Made by a program: the position numbers and the translations under genes. From positions 1 through 49,652 of the forward strand of contig NZ_JABANE010000067.1 in assembly GCF_012844305.1 (NCBI RefSeq): a DNA stretch of 49,652 nt. Direction: 5' to 3'. The notes beneath the pieces were generated by a model that had not been told where the DNA came from, searched no databases, and saw only the letters and a list, made by a program, of their open reading frames with translations. Positions 27,253 through 35,895 of the stretch are shown one piece after another. The stretch's first letter is position 1; each line of letters starts with the position of its first letter. The DNA comes from Flammeovirga aprica JL-4. Its GTDB lineage: Bacteria; Bacteroidota; Bacteroidia; Cytophagales; Flammeovirgaceae.

Positions 27253-27492
27253 CATTATAGTTCACTTGCCGACGCTCTTGCAAGCCAAAATCAAGCTTTC
27301 TACTAAACTTCTATGAGCTACATATTTTAGCTTGCTCCCAATCTGCTCTGCCGTTGTGGCCACCAACAAAGCCATACTTTCAGGAGTAATTTATAAACCG
27401 AGACAATCTACCACAAGTGTAGCTTTGTTTCCTATCGAAGCCAAAGAGGATAAAAAGAGCTTCCGTAAACTACAGCACTGTTTATCCTCTTC
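27253..27492 (+). repeat. 240-bp repeat copy A with structured element (E1)
   Basis: This segment is repeated at 31951-32190 without any gap; all eight differences fall in 27412-27438. It contains hairpin I (GCAAGC 27280-27285 with GCTTGC 27330-27335) and hairpin II (AAGAGGATAAA 27444-27454 with TTTATCCTCTT 27481-27491). The 26-base loop of hairpin II includes the conserved core at 27459-27476, pattern GCTTCYGYARRCTACAGC. Short open frames across it are not believable genes. The sequence right of the repeat to 27616 is featureless. Confidence 0.9.
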
Positions 27493-27616
27493 CGCTATTT
27501 TTCCTACCCGCCATAACGCTATGTTAACCTAATCACTTGTAGTAAACATAACTTCTTGCTTTAAATGTTCATTTTGGCGTGATATAAGATCTTTTGTCCT
27601 AAAGGTGTCTTACCAT

Positions 27617-27826
27617 TTACTTTTTCCTAAATCCTTTATAAACCCAAAAAACGCCTATGACAATTATTTGTAAGATGAAAAATGAGACCATAAATTTATC
27701 AAATTCAAACACCGAGTGTCTTAATTTTCTGTTATACCAAAATGAAGAACTGTAAGAGATATAACAAGCTGTAATCTCCAATATAACTAGAAATAATCTT
27801 TCGAATCCATTTAATCTTTTCAACAT
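27617..27826 (-). CDS. small membrane protein, 69 aa
   Basis: Two hydrophobic segments (LFLVILEITACYISY at 11-25 and FMVSFFILQIIVIGVFWVY at 45-63) are followed by a basic end (KGFRKK), suggesting a two-pass inner-membrane protein. No motif is recognised. It lies 85 bases downstream of the next membrane gene on the same strand, which may be co-transcribed. Confidence 0.5.
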   Translation of the reverse strand: MLKRLNGFERLFLVILEITACYISYSSSFWYNRKLRHSVFEFDKFMVSFFILQIIVIGVFWVYKGFRKK

Positions 27827-27911
27827 ATTTTTCGCTTGTATTAATACTATATTACTTGTGCTAGTTACAATAGAAGCTTGTAACTAATCGATCTAGTCAA
27901 ATAACAAAAGA

Positions 27912-28175
27912 TTAAACTTTTCTAAAGTTCCTTGTATGCCAGAAACTCTTGTACATTGGAGGTCTTGAAATATCATAGTAATGCATAATACCATAGCGGA
28001 TAGTACCAGCCAAAAAATTCCAAATGAAACCACCTATGATGGCACCAAATACAGCACTGAATTTCCCATCTATTACTGTAAAGAAAAATATTGGAGCTAT
28101 AAATCTTGATAACTGAAGAGTTTGTACTATACAGACATAAACTAGATTTACTATGAGTCTATTTGAGTCTTTCAT
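27912..28175 (-). CDS. small membrane protein, 87 aa
   Basis: Two hydrophobic segments (FIAPIFFFTVI, and FGAIIGGFIWNFLAGTI with a Gly-rich face) suggest a two-pass membrane protein; the C terminus is basic and aromatic (FWHTRNFRKV). Unrecognised. It is upstream of the 27617-27826 gene on the same strand. Confidence 0.5.
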   Translation of the reverse strand: MKDSNRLIVNLVYVCIVQTLQLSRFIAPIFFFTVIDGKFSAVFGAIIGGFIWNFLAGTIRYGIMHYYDISRPPMYKSFWHTRNFRKV

Positions 28176-28685
28176 TGTATTATTATTTTTTGGTTAAATA
28201 CAGAACTACTTATTAATGAGATTTTTTGTAATGAATGCCCTATTAAAATTCTATAGATTAGGATTTATTATGCCAATGTACCTTATAGATCTCTTCTAGA
28301 ACTTTCATCTTATCATTCAAGAAAAATCAAATTATAGAGTGTGCCTCTCCCAAGTTAAATACCAGTACACAACCTCGCTCAAAGGGTATCTACCTTTTCC
28401 CACCCACCACAGGCTTTGTCTCTCGTGTAATTGTTATCAGTATGCCTATTTCATTACTACTTTTTATTTGCCATTTTGTTATATTGAAAGAAGAACTATA
28501 TCTTTATGTATTACAAATAAACTACACTTTATATTAGCTAATTCTTAATAAGTAATCTTCATTCTAATATAATGATGCTGGATCTTTATAATAGATATTT
28601 AGAATTACAGCTAGTACTTGGTCTCATAGTATAATTACTAGACTGAAAGTGATAGTTTTTAATTTAATTCCAATTACTTTTTAAG
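28176..28685. other. non-coding gap with fragment of structured repeat
   Basis: No gene is supported. The part at about 28370-28420 (CCTCGCTCAAAGGG, then CCTTTTCCCACCCACC) resembles the pyrimidine-rich flanks of the structured repeats at 31.1 and 31.6 kb, without their hairpin II core. The promoter of the beta-propeller gene at 28686 should be in the last 150 bases. Confidence 0.35.
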
Positions 28686-30959
28686 ATGAAACTTTTAATA
28701 TTTTTTATATTTCTAATATATCTCCCATCAAATTTTATAAAAGCTCAAAATATTGAGCATTATTTCAATCTTAATGAGAATCAATGTGCAACTTATCATA
28801 ACGATACCTTATGGGTCGGAACTAATGTTGGTCTGGTTGCCTGGGATTTAAACGAAGAAAAAATCGTTGAACATTATCATACTTCTAATAGTAATTTAGT
28901 AGAAAACAATATACGAAAGGTTGAAGTTTCTAAGGATGGGACGGTTTGGATAAGTGGTGCGAAAAGTATTTCTTGGAGGAGGAATAATGTTTGGAAAAGC
29001 AAACAGTTTAAATCTTTTAAATACGATTATTTCCATAATATTAATTCAATGGTTCTTGGACATAATGGGGAAGTTTGGGTTAGTACAAACGATGCATTAT
29101 ACCAATTTTCAAATGACAAGTGGGAAATAATTTATAAAGACAACCTTTTTAAGGGAGCCAACTTATTTGTAGACAAAGAAAACAAACTTTGGTTTGACGG
29201 AATTAATAATAAACTGTTATGTTATGCAAATAATTCAATAAGCGAACTTTCTCCCCAATATGGTGAATATTTTTCAAGATTATTTGTCGATAGTAAGAAT
29301 AGAAAGTGGATAAATACAATAAATGGATTTCAATATTACAATTTAAATGAGTGGGTAGAAGCAATTAATACAAGGTATTTAGATTCTAAGTTTATCAAAG
29401 AAGATTATAAAAATCGAATATGGTTTGATAAGGGAGGTGATATTGCAATTGAAGAGAATGATTCCATAAGTTTATTGAATATTTATCGAGAGTTAGATAA
29501 TAACAATCCAGAACTAATTCGAACAGGTGGATTTCTTGATGTTATTATTAATCCTTCAGCTACTTTCATAATATTAACTAGAGCTGTTTATCATTTAGAG
29601 GAAAAGTCTATCTATTTTTTTGAAGATATTGAATTAGATGATTTAAGAAAAACTGAAAGATACGTTTTTGCTAAATTGATGAAAGATAACAACTTACTAA
29701 TTGTTACCTCTAAATATATATTAAACTTTAAAAATGGAAAATTCTTAAAAATACAAGTACCCACAAATATTATTGATAATGAAATCATTAAGGTTCAAAA
29801 AGGACTTACGAATGACATGTGGTTTTTCTCAACCCATGGCGTAGTTAAGGTGAAAAATGAAAAAATGAATAAATTTGATATAAATGTAGATTATCCACCT
29901 GAAGTGAAAATAAATCAACAGGGAGAGATTTGGGGGAACTTAGATTCTTATCAGGGAATATTTGTCATCAACGATAAGGATAGTGTAAAAACAATATATA
30001 ATTACAAATCTCCTAATGTTTATGATTTATCAAGAATATATACAGGTATAGATAATGCTAATTGGCATATTTTGAATACTTGCTATAAGTATACGGAAGA
30101 GGGAAACTGGGAAAAAGTTGCAAATGCTCCTCAAAGTAAATCTCTAATAAAAGACTTTTTAAAAGTTGAAGATGAATATTGGTTTCTGTTTGATTCTTTA
30201 TATGTCTACAAAGATGGAAATTGGGATAAAAAGCAATTTGATTTCAATTCAAGACCTGAAGGGATTAAAAGAAATATATTCTCTGATAATGAAAAGAATG
30301 TATGGCTAACTATTACCAAGGATTCTTTAGTTAAACAAAATAAAAATGGAAAAATACAGGGATTTAAAGTAAGAGAATTATTAGGTAATAGAGAAATTTT
30401 AGGGTTTAAAGGAGGGAAGAATTCAAATATTATTTGGTCAAGTTCTGCTGTTGCGATATACGACAATGAAAAATGGTATTCACATAAAGCTAGAGTAACA
30501 ACATTTGAGCCTATTGAAGATCATAAAGGTAATTGGTGGTTTTGTAATGATGACAATTTAGTTCTAATAAATAATAACAAGATTAATTCTTTTAATATGA
30601 AGGTTGTCTTTTCAACAACTTCTTCAGGTAGAATTTATAAAACCCCTTTTATTGATAGTAAAAATAATATTTGGTTTCTGCATGATAAAGGTGTACTATG
30701 TCGTAAGAGTGATGAAACATGGGAAATACATGCATTTGATGAGAATTTACCTCTTTATGCTTCTACCTCTATTGTAGAAGATCAAAATGGCACAATATGG
30801 ATTGGTACAATGACTGGATTAATAAAATACAAAGAAGGTGAAATTGAGATCTTAAATGCGTCAAATGGTTTATTCAATAGCAATATTAAAAATTTGGAAA
30901 CTGTTGAAAATAAATTGTTTATCATATATGAATCAGGGTTTTCAATACTGACTTTATAA
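28686..30959 (+). CDS. secreted beta-propeller protein (two-component regulator propeller type)
   Basis: 757 residues with a signal peptide (MKLLIFFIFLIYLPSNFIKAQ, cut after AQ). The rest is built from propeller repeats whose marker is a G/D-x-(V/I/L)-W-(I/V/F) strand: GTVWISGAKS, GEVWVSTNDALY, NKLWFDGINN, NRKWINTINGF, NRIWFDKGG, KNVWLTITKD, NNIWFLHDKG and GTIWIGTMTGLIKY. This is the sensor module that usually precedes a membrane helix and histidine kinase in Bacteroidota hybrid regulators. Here the protein stops after the propeller, with no TM, kinase or AraC domain, so it is a free periplasmic or surface protein. The gene stands alone and ends about 75 bases before a long terminator hairpin. 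Confidence 0.8.
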   Translation: MKLLIFFIFLIYLPSNFIKAQNIEHYFNLNENQCATYHNDTLWVGTNVGLVAWDLNEEKIVEHYHTSNSNLVENNIRKVEVSKDGTVWISGAKSISWRRNNVWKSKQFKSFKYDYFHNINSMVLGHNGEVWVSTNDALYQFSNDKWEIIYKDNLFKGANLFVDKENKLWFDGINNKLLCYANNSISELSPQYGEYFSRLFVDSKNRKWINTINGFQYYNLNEWVEAINTRYLDSKFIKEDYKNRIWFDKGGDIAIEENDSISLLNIYRELDNNNPELIRTGGFLDVIINPSATFIILTRAVYHLEEKSIYFFEDIELDDLRKTERYVFAKLMKDNNLLIVTSKYILNFKNGKFLKIQVPTNIIDNEIIKVQKGLTNDMWFFSTHGVVKVKNEKMNKFDINVDYPPEVKINQQGEIWGNLDSYQGIFVINDKDSVKTIYNYKSPNVYDLSRIYTGIDNANWHILNTCYKYTEEGNWEKVANAPQSKSLIKDFLKVEDEYWFLFDSLYVYKDGNWDKKQFDFNSRPEGIKRNIFSDNEKNVWLTITKDSLVKQNKNGKIQGFKVRELLGNREILGFKGGKNSNIIWSSSAVAIYDNEKWYSHKARVTTFEPIEDHKGNWWFCNDDNLVLINNNKINSFNMKVVFSTTSSGRIYKTPFIDSKNNIWFLHDKGVLCRKSDETWEIHAFDENLPLYASTSIVEDQNGTIWIGTMTGLIKYKEGEIEILNASNGLFNSNIKNLETVENKLFIIYESGFSILTL

Positions 30960-31035
30960 AGTAATTATGGTTTGATAAGTTCAACATAAAAAGTTTACTA
31001 ATAAAATATATCTTCCTACTTATCACTCCCCTCAT

Positions 31036-31103
31036 AAAAGAAATAGCTTGGCAAGAAAATGATCACAAGAATCAAATCATTTCTTACCAAGCTATCTCTT
31101 TTT
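31036..31103 (+). terminator. terminator hairpin (AGCTTG type) after propeller gene
   Basis: An imperfect stem of about 26 bp pairs 31036-31063 with 31076-31103 and ends in CAAGCTATCTCTTTTT. The base of the stem is shared almost letter for letter with the hairpin at 42775-42840, although the genes before them differ. It is the first part of the structured repeat E2. Confidence 0.8.
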
Positions 31104-31316
31104 CCCGACCCGCTCAACGGATACGCCATCACCAAAAGGAGCATTTAATAAATTACAGGCTAGAAGAATGAAGCCTTTCATTTTTAGCATACCCCTTTTG
31201 GTTCCCACATTGGTAGTAGGACATAAAAAGAGCTTCTGCAGGCTACAGCACTGTTTATGTCCTACCACCACTTTTGCCAGCCTAGTGCCGACACACGATC
31301 CGCTACACTACCTCAC
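31104..31316 (+). repeat. structured multi-hairpin repeat E2
   Basis: After a pyrimidine-rich start (CCCGACCCGCTCAACGG), hairpin I pairs ACCAAAAGG (31131-31139) with CCTTTTGGT (31194-31202). Hairpin II pairs 31212-31227 with 31254-31269 (15 of 16 bases) and has a 26-base loop holding the conserved core at 31232-31249. The right flank (TAGTGCCGACACACG then CGCTACACTACC, 31283-31312) is shared with E3. Stem sequences differ from those in E1 and E3, yet each stem is complementary. Confidence 0.8.
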
Positions 31317-31418
31317 ACAAACTGTATCAATCATTCCCACCCACCGAGAGGACGAATCGTTGAGATAGTATGAAGTTGTCCGAAGATTACTAGCCCGGTC
31401 TTTTACCCCAACGCTCAC

Positions 31419-31692
31419 AAAAGAAAACCACGGAAGGAAATAAAATTATTTATTAGGGTTTTTCCACCCATTATTTTCTTTTTTCTAACTCGCTCCACAG
31501 ATTGGCCAACACCTAGAGCCGATCTTAAAAATCTCCATGCTCAAAAAATGTAGCATTCCAATTTTAGGCGATCAGCTCTAGGCTCCCGCGTGGAAGTAAG
31601 AAACAAAAACCGCTTCCGCAGGCTACAGCCGTTTTTGCCTCTTACACCCACCTTTTCCCGCCCAGTGCCGATACACTGTCTGCTACACTACC
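31419..31692 (+). repeat. structured multi-hairpin repeat E3
   Basis: Hairpin 0 pairs AAAAGAAAA (31419-31427) with TTTTCTTTT (31474-31482) and is followed by T residues. Hairpin I pairs 31512-31524 (CCTAGAGCCGATC) with 31570-31582, one mismatch. Hairpin II pairs 31596-31610 with 31631-31645 and has a 20-base loop with the conserved core at 31612-31629. The right flank CAGTGCCGATACACTG then TGCTACACTACC matches E2. No gene is supported between 30960 and 32306, which is filled by E2, E3 and the second copy of the 240-bp repeat. Confidence 0.8.
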
Positions 31693-31950
31693 TTTTTTAG
31701 AGGGTGAATATAGATACTTGTACGTTAATTTCTTTTTATAACATTATACAAATGTTTGGGGTGTCATACGGCTGGTAAGAATCAAAAAGTTATAAAATTC
31801 GATAAGCTCATAATTGACCCTTTTAAGGAAGTTTTTGGCACTTTAAAGGAGATATTTTTACAATCAAAGGCGTATAATTTCCTTATTCAATATTAACAAG
31901 AACTCAGCAAATGAAAAAATTAACGTATCTAAAACCAATTTTATCAGTAA

Positions 31951-32190
31951 CATTATAGTTCACTTGCCGACGCTCTTGCAAGCCAAAATCAAGCTTTCTA
32001 CTAAACTTCTATGAGCTACATATTTTAGCTTGCTCCCAATCTGCTCTGCCGTTGTGGCCACCAACAAAGCCATACTTTCAGGAGTAATTTATAAACCGAG
32101 ACAATCTACGAGAAGTGTAGTTTTGTTTCCCCACATAGCCAAAGAGGATAAAAAGAGCTTCCGTAAACTACAGCACTGTTTATCCTCTTC
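31951..32190 (+). repeat. 240-bp repeat copy B with structured element (E4)
   Basis: Direct copy of 27253-27492, offset 4698 bases, same orientation, 232 of 240 positions identical and no gaps. It keeps both hairpins and the conserved core (32157-32174). The pair encloses the two small membrane genes, the propeller gene and repeats E2-E3. Recombination between the copies would remove that 4.7-kb segment. Confidence 0.9.
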
Positions 32191-32306
32191 TGTTACTTTT
32201 ACACAGATACAGTTTCTTTTATAACTATTTGAATAAGTTATTTATAGCAACTATCATAAAATAATTGTTAAAGACCATGGTTTTGTGTTTAAAATTAAGA
32301 AGCTAC

Positions 32307-32789
32307 TTATCCAATGGAAATTACAATATCTTTCGTCTTCAAGTCTAAATACTCTTTATATTCAGGTGTGTCATGCACATAATTGAAAATTATTTTCAAA
32401 TAACTTCTTATTTTTTCAGAGTAAAAATTTATCAATTCATTCTCCAGCTTTTTTTCACCTTCAAAAGTATGATCAGGTGACTGGTAAAAATGATGCGTAA
32501 GATTTATACTTATCGAATCATTTTCTATTATATCAACAAAGTTCATTCCTTTGAAACTATCTGAATTAATAATTGCTTTTGGTTTATCAAGTTGTGAAAT
32601 ATGAAAATCAACCTTAATAGGATTAATTGATATTTGAAATAATATATATTGAGTTCCTTTAAATGATTTTGTATCGAAAGCTGGATGTATATGAATTTTC
32701 CTAACTTTTTTTACCCATTCAGTTTGCTCAATTATGCTTTGAATAATTCTTGCTAAACGATGGTAATCAATCTGATTGTAATATGGCAT
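32307..32789 (-). CDS. hypothetical protein, 160 aa
   Basis: A soluble protein of mixed strands and helices (IDYHRLARIIQSIIEQTEWV at the start; IHIHPAFDTKSF and ILFQISINPIKVDFHIS later). No signal peptide, membrane segment or known motif is seen. It stands alone between the second 240-bp repeat and a 384-base gap. Confidence 0.6.
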   Translation of the reverse strand: MPYYNQIDYHRLARIIQSIIEQTEWVKKVRKIHIHPAFDTKSFKGTQYILFQISINPIKVDFHISQLDKPKAIINSDSFKGMNFVDIIENDSISINLTHHFYQSPDHTFEGEKKLENELINFYSEKIRSYLKIIFNYVHDTPEYKEYLDLKTKDIVISIG

Positions 32790-33173
32790 TGTTACTTAGT
32801 TAAAAGTGTTATAAAAAGTCTATATTATTCAATTTGAATGGGATTTCAAAGTAGAATAATTAGATCTCAGAACTTAATCTGATTAACTTTTGATGTTAAT
32901 ACCTATATCATGTTTGAACAGGTACTTTAAGAAATTGAGCTTTTCGAGTTTATTTATTACCTATATTCATAAAGCCTTTCATTATATAGTATGTATTTTT
33001 AATTATCAATCACGATTAATACAAGTTATTATCAATCAATAATAAGGGCTTTTGTTAATGAGCTTTATTTTCAGTTTTGTTAACAAGGTGGTGTGCATTA
33101 CTCTATTTTCAGATCTATACATTAAAGCTCAATACATATACTTAAATAAATAGTTACCCTTTATTTTCATTAA
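32790..33173. other. intergenic gap, divergent promoters expected
   Basis: The 384 bases between the minus-strand gene and the plus-strand lipoprotein gene hold no gene or repeat that I can see. The sequence is AT-rich. Promoters for both neighbours should be here, but no clear TAnnTTTG plus -33 pair was found. Confidence 0.3.
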
Positions 33174-34109
33174 ATGAAACGTTTATTTATACAATTCTTT
33201 ACCCTTTTAGTAATTGTCCAATCATGCAAAGAAACAGTAGTCGTTGAGAAGGTTGTCGTAGCACCTCCTCTAAAGGTTTCTGATGTTGTTAAACTTGGAA
33301 GGTATACCTTCCAACAGAACCCTACAATTGTGACAGAATATATTGTTTCTGACACTTCTGTGATTCAACATTCTTGTAGCAATCAAAACAGCTATAGTCA
33401 GCATACCTCAATTTTAAGAAATTTAGAGCCTTTAAAAGATAGTTCTTTTTATGTAGGCAACACAGAATCTTTTAGTTATGGAGTACCTATTATGCCTCCT
33501 TATTTCTCTGATACTTTAGTTAAGTACCCCTCAAATCAGCAATTCAATAAAATTGATCTGAAGTCTATTGCTGAAAATCCCGATTATGTTTACGCTGAAA
33601 CTTTTGTACCAAGTGTGAATTTTAAAGATTCAGTGAAGTTAGTAGTTGAAACCGCTGTTGCTCCAAAGGCTGGCTTTTATAGAGAAATAATCAATGGATT
33701 GACTTATAGTGAAGTTTATATAGGTCCAGATTCTACAGAACTTAGAGCTTTTTACAGTAGAGATAATGAAAGAGTTTGGGTACAATATTTCTTTGAATCT
33801 AAATACATGACAGCTTTTGCGGGGTCATTAAGTGCACATTCAAATCGTATTCAAATACCAATTAATGATGGGTATGTTTATAAAAGACATGACCTTGGTT
33901 ATGATGATGGTTATGATATAAAAACAGAGGGAAGAACTATTCAATATGGCGTTAATTATGACACTCATATTTTTTCACAGCTAAACCTATCTAGGTTGAG
34001 CTATATAACTTATAAAGACGCTCCTTCTAATTGTAACCCCACCAAAATTGATGATGATGAAGATTGGAATCTTAAGGTTAACTATTTTAAACCAAGTATT
34101 AAACCTTAA
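33174..34109 (+). CDS. lipoprotein of unknown function, 311 aa
   Basis: The start MKRLFIQFFTLLVIVQSCKE is a lipoprotein signal peptide with lipobox VQSC, the cysteine being the acylated residue 18. The basic/polar residues after it (KET) fit either retention or export in Bacteroidota. The mature part is rich in beta strands, Tyr and Ser, with no domain I know. It ends 20 bases before a terminator shared with the convergent lipoprotein gene. Confidence 0.7.
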   Translation: MKRLFIQFFTLLVIVQSCKETVVVEKVVVAPPLKVSDVVKLGRYTFQQNPTIVTEYIVSDTSVIQHSCSNQNSYSQHTSILRNLEPLKDSSFYVGNTESFSYGVPIMPPYFSDTLVKYPSNQQFNKIDLKSIAENPDYVYAETFVPSVNFKDSVKLVVETAVAPKAGFYREIINGLTYSEVYIGPDSTELRAFYSRDNERVWVQYFFESKYMTAFAGSLSAHSNRIQIPINDGYVYKRHDLGYDDGYDIKTEGRTIQYGVNYDTHIFSQLNLSRLSYITYKDAPSNCNPTKIDDDEDWNLKVNYFKPSIKP

Positions 34110-34129
34110 TCTATTAAGTTAGCAAAATG

Positions 34130-34178
34130 AAAATAGTTTATAAGGAATGGTTTTAACCGTCTCTTTATAAACTATTTT
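34130..34178. terminator. terminator between convergent lipoprotein genes
   Basis: AAAATAGTTTATA (34130-34142) pairs with TATAAACTATTTT (34166-34178) and is followed by more T residues on the plus strand; on the minus strand it is preceded and followed by T/A runs too. It separates genes 33174-34109 (+) and 34191-34676 (-). Confidence 0.75.
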
Positions 34179-34190
34179 TTTATCAATCAA

Positions 34191-34676
34191 TCAATCATTC
34201 ACATGTGAAGGCTCACTTTCGATCCAATATGAAATACTCTCGCTGTCAATACTGATCTCCACTTCTTCCTCAGTAAAGTAAGCTTTAGGAGCAGGCTGAT
34301 CTTTTTCTCTCACCGTCCAAGAAAGGTTCATAAGATAATTTCCCTTGGGAAGACCGTCAATGATAAATGAACCTGAAGCTTCAGTGATAAGCAGATCTCT
34401 GGAATAATAAAGGGTAGAAGAGGAGCTTGTGGTGGTGTAACCTTCTTCAACATCTTTGATTGTGTAATGACTGAAAAGCTCTACAAAAACACGGTAGCGG
34501 TATAAAGATTGGTATTCTTCTTTGATGTTGTAATGGAATGTGATACTTCCTGAAGCCTGGTATGGCTCAATGTCATTTTCTAAATCACTATGCAGTTCAG
34601 TGCATGAGGTGAAGAAAATTTGAAGAATGAGAAAAGGAATCGTTAGCAGTAAATTAATTATTCGTTGGTGTGACAT
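34191..34676 (-). CDS. small lipoprotein, 161 aa
   Basis: A signal peptide (IINLLLTIPFLILQIFF) ends in lipobox FTSC with Cys25. The mature part is a beta-sandwich-like chain with the pattern ASGSFIIDGLPKGNYLMNLSW, reminiscent of carboxypeptidase-regulatory or fimbrillin-type strands, but too short to assign. It begins 8 bases after the stop of the next upstream gene (34685-35065), so the two are probably one operon. Confidence 0.7.
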   Translation of the reverse strand: MSHQRIINLLLTIPFLILQIFFTSCTELHSDLENDIEPYQASGSITFHYNIKEEYQSLYRYRVFVELFSHYTIKDVEEGYTTTSSSSTLYYSRDLLITEASGSFIIDGLPKGNYLMNLSWTVREKDQPAPKAYFTEEEVEISIDSESISYWIESEPSHVND

Positions 34677-34684
34677 TTCTTGGG

Positions 34685-35065
34685 TTATGATAGCTTATTT
34701 TTAAGGTCACTTACACTAATTTCAGTTTTACGATACTCATTGATTAATTCTCCCAATCTCATATGCAATCTTAAATTGAGTAAATACTGGTTTCTAATTG
34801 TTTCGTCTCCTTTAAACTCTTCCTCATACATGCCTAATGGTTTATTTAAAGCCCTACTACCTTTGATAAGAAGATCGATGAACAAACTATAATTCTTTTC
34901 ATCATTCTCAAAAAAATATTTTGGATCATTTATTCCTTTTTCAACGATTAAAACAACAGCATCAAAGGAGTTAATTTTTTCATCTTCCGTTAAATCATTA
35001 TTCAAGTATATTAGATTATATCTTAAAGCGTTTAACATTGATTTATTTAAGTCTTTCATTATCAA
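34685..35065 (-). CDS. hypothetical protein, 126 aa
   Basis: A soluble, helical, acidic protein (MIMKDLNKSMLNALRYNLIY at the start; an internal start at the third codon, Met3, is equally possible). No motif recognised. It is directly upstream of the lipoprotein gene with an 8-base gap. Confidence 0.6.
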   Translation of the reverse strand: MIMKDLNKSMLNALRYNLIYLNNDLTEDEKINSFDAVVLIVEKGINDPKYFFENDEKNYSLFIDLLIKGSRALNKPLGMYEEEFKGDETIRNQYLLNLRLHMRLGELINEYRKTEISVSDLKNKLS

Positions 35066-35159
35066 AATTCTTTTATTCCCATTAAAATTACATCAAAACT
35101 ACTCAAAATAAATTGTTTCACACAATATATTGGAATACATAACCTATGCTAATATTAAG

Positions 35160-35470
35160 AGGTAGCATCAAAAAATGTAGCCCGGTTCGTAGGAGTTAGC
35201 TACCCAAGCAGGAGGCTAAAAAAAGAATGCACATCACCCCTGTAGCAAACCCCCATCCCCAAGTGCTACAAAAGATTGCATGGAAAAAAATGGCCCCACA
35301 AGGGTATATGAAACAGCTCGTTCCTCACTGCCCTTGTGGGGCCATTTTTCCCATGCAGTGTAGTCTTTCGCACCTTGGGGGGTGGGGGCTTGCCTCAGGT
35401 GCGGTGTGCGTTCTGTTTTTTTTAGCCTCCTGCTTGGCCAGTGTGAAATCTCCTTCCAAGCGAGAGTATT
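35160..35470. repeat. giant imperfect palindrome of about 300 bp
   Basis: Outer arms AAGCAGGAGGCTAAAAA (about 35208-35224) and TTTTTAGCCTCCTGCTT (about 35419-35435) are complementary. Moving inwards, GAATGCACATCACC faces GGTGCGGTGTGCGTTC, GGGGTGGGGG-type blocks face CCCCCATCCCC, and ATGG-AAAAAAATGGCCCCACAAGGG faces CCCTTGTGGGGCCATTTTTCCCAT. The central loop is about 26 bases near 35308-35333. A small stem GTAGC/GCTAC precedes it at about 35178-35204 and another lies within its left arm. A frame of 90 codons across it is an artefact. It resembles a folded-RNA gene or an element end more than a terminator. Confidence 0.8.
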
Positions 35471-35838
35471 GCATAATTATCAACTTTTGTTTTTCATAGG
35501 AATATTCCCCCGATGTGGTTCGTAAAGTGGGGGGCGTAAGTGGTGCGTGTTCTGTTTATTCGGCCCAGCTTTCCAAGTTTAGCCCCTTCTTTTTTTAGTG
35601 ATTTTAGTTGTTTTTTTAGTCTTTTCTTTTCCTTGTTTTTGAGGTGCAGGCAGGTGGTTTTTACAAATTTTAGAGGTGTTATTTTATTGATTATCAGGTG
35701 ATTATAATCATGTTTGCAACCTTAGTTTTATTGGGTTAAGTAGCTGATTTTTAGTATATTAGAGTATCGAAAAAGGAAAAATACTCCTTTTCGGTAAAGG
35801 GTAGCTACCTTTGTTTTTACATTTTATGTATCACAAAA
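35471..35838. other. non-coding gap before plasmid gene series
   Basis: No gene is visible. The segment is unusual in being T- and G-rich on the plus strand (runs of TTTTTTT near 35590-35650). A hairpin-like pair CGAAAAAGGA...TCCTTTTCG lies at about 35768-35799. The promoter for the gene series at 35896 should be in this stretch. Confidence 0.35.
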
Positions 35839-35880
35839 AAAGCGATAAAACTGCATCGCCAAACACCGTTTTACCGCTTT
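35839..35880 (+). promoter_or_regulatory. leader hairpin just upstream of start codon
   Basis: AAAGCGATAAAAC (35839-35851) pairs with GTTTTACCGCTTT (35868-35880), 12 of 13 pairs, loop 16 bases. It ends 15 bases before the ATG at 35896 and so would lie in the mRNA leader. The pairing blocks the usual ribosome landing zone, suggesting control of translation or of transcript stability. Confidence 0.5.
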
Positions 35881-35895
35881 GAAATCAAATTTCTT

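Noticed and set aside
31036..31692. Reading E2 and E3 as integron attC sites
   Set aside because: They are imperfect palindromes with variable stems, but the conserved part is in the loop rather than at the base, no convincing GTTRRRY end is present and no integrase gene is in the window.
27332..32224. Open frames at 27332-27532, 31168-31368 and 32030-32224 that share KKSF..LQHCL
   Set aside because: The similarity is that of the structured DNA repeat (hairpin II loop). The frames lack consistent ends and protein-like composition.
35227..35499. A 90-codon frame on the plus strand
   Set aside because: It lies within the giant palindrome and has no protein-like pattern.
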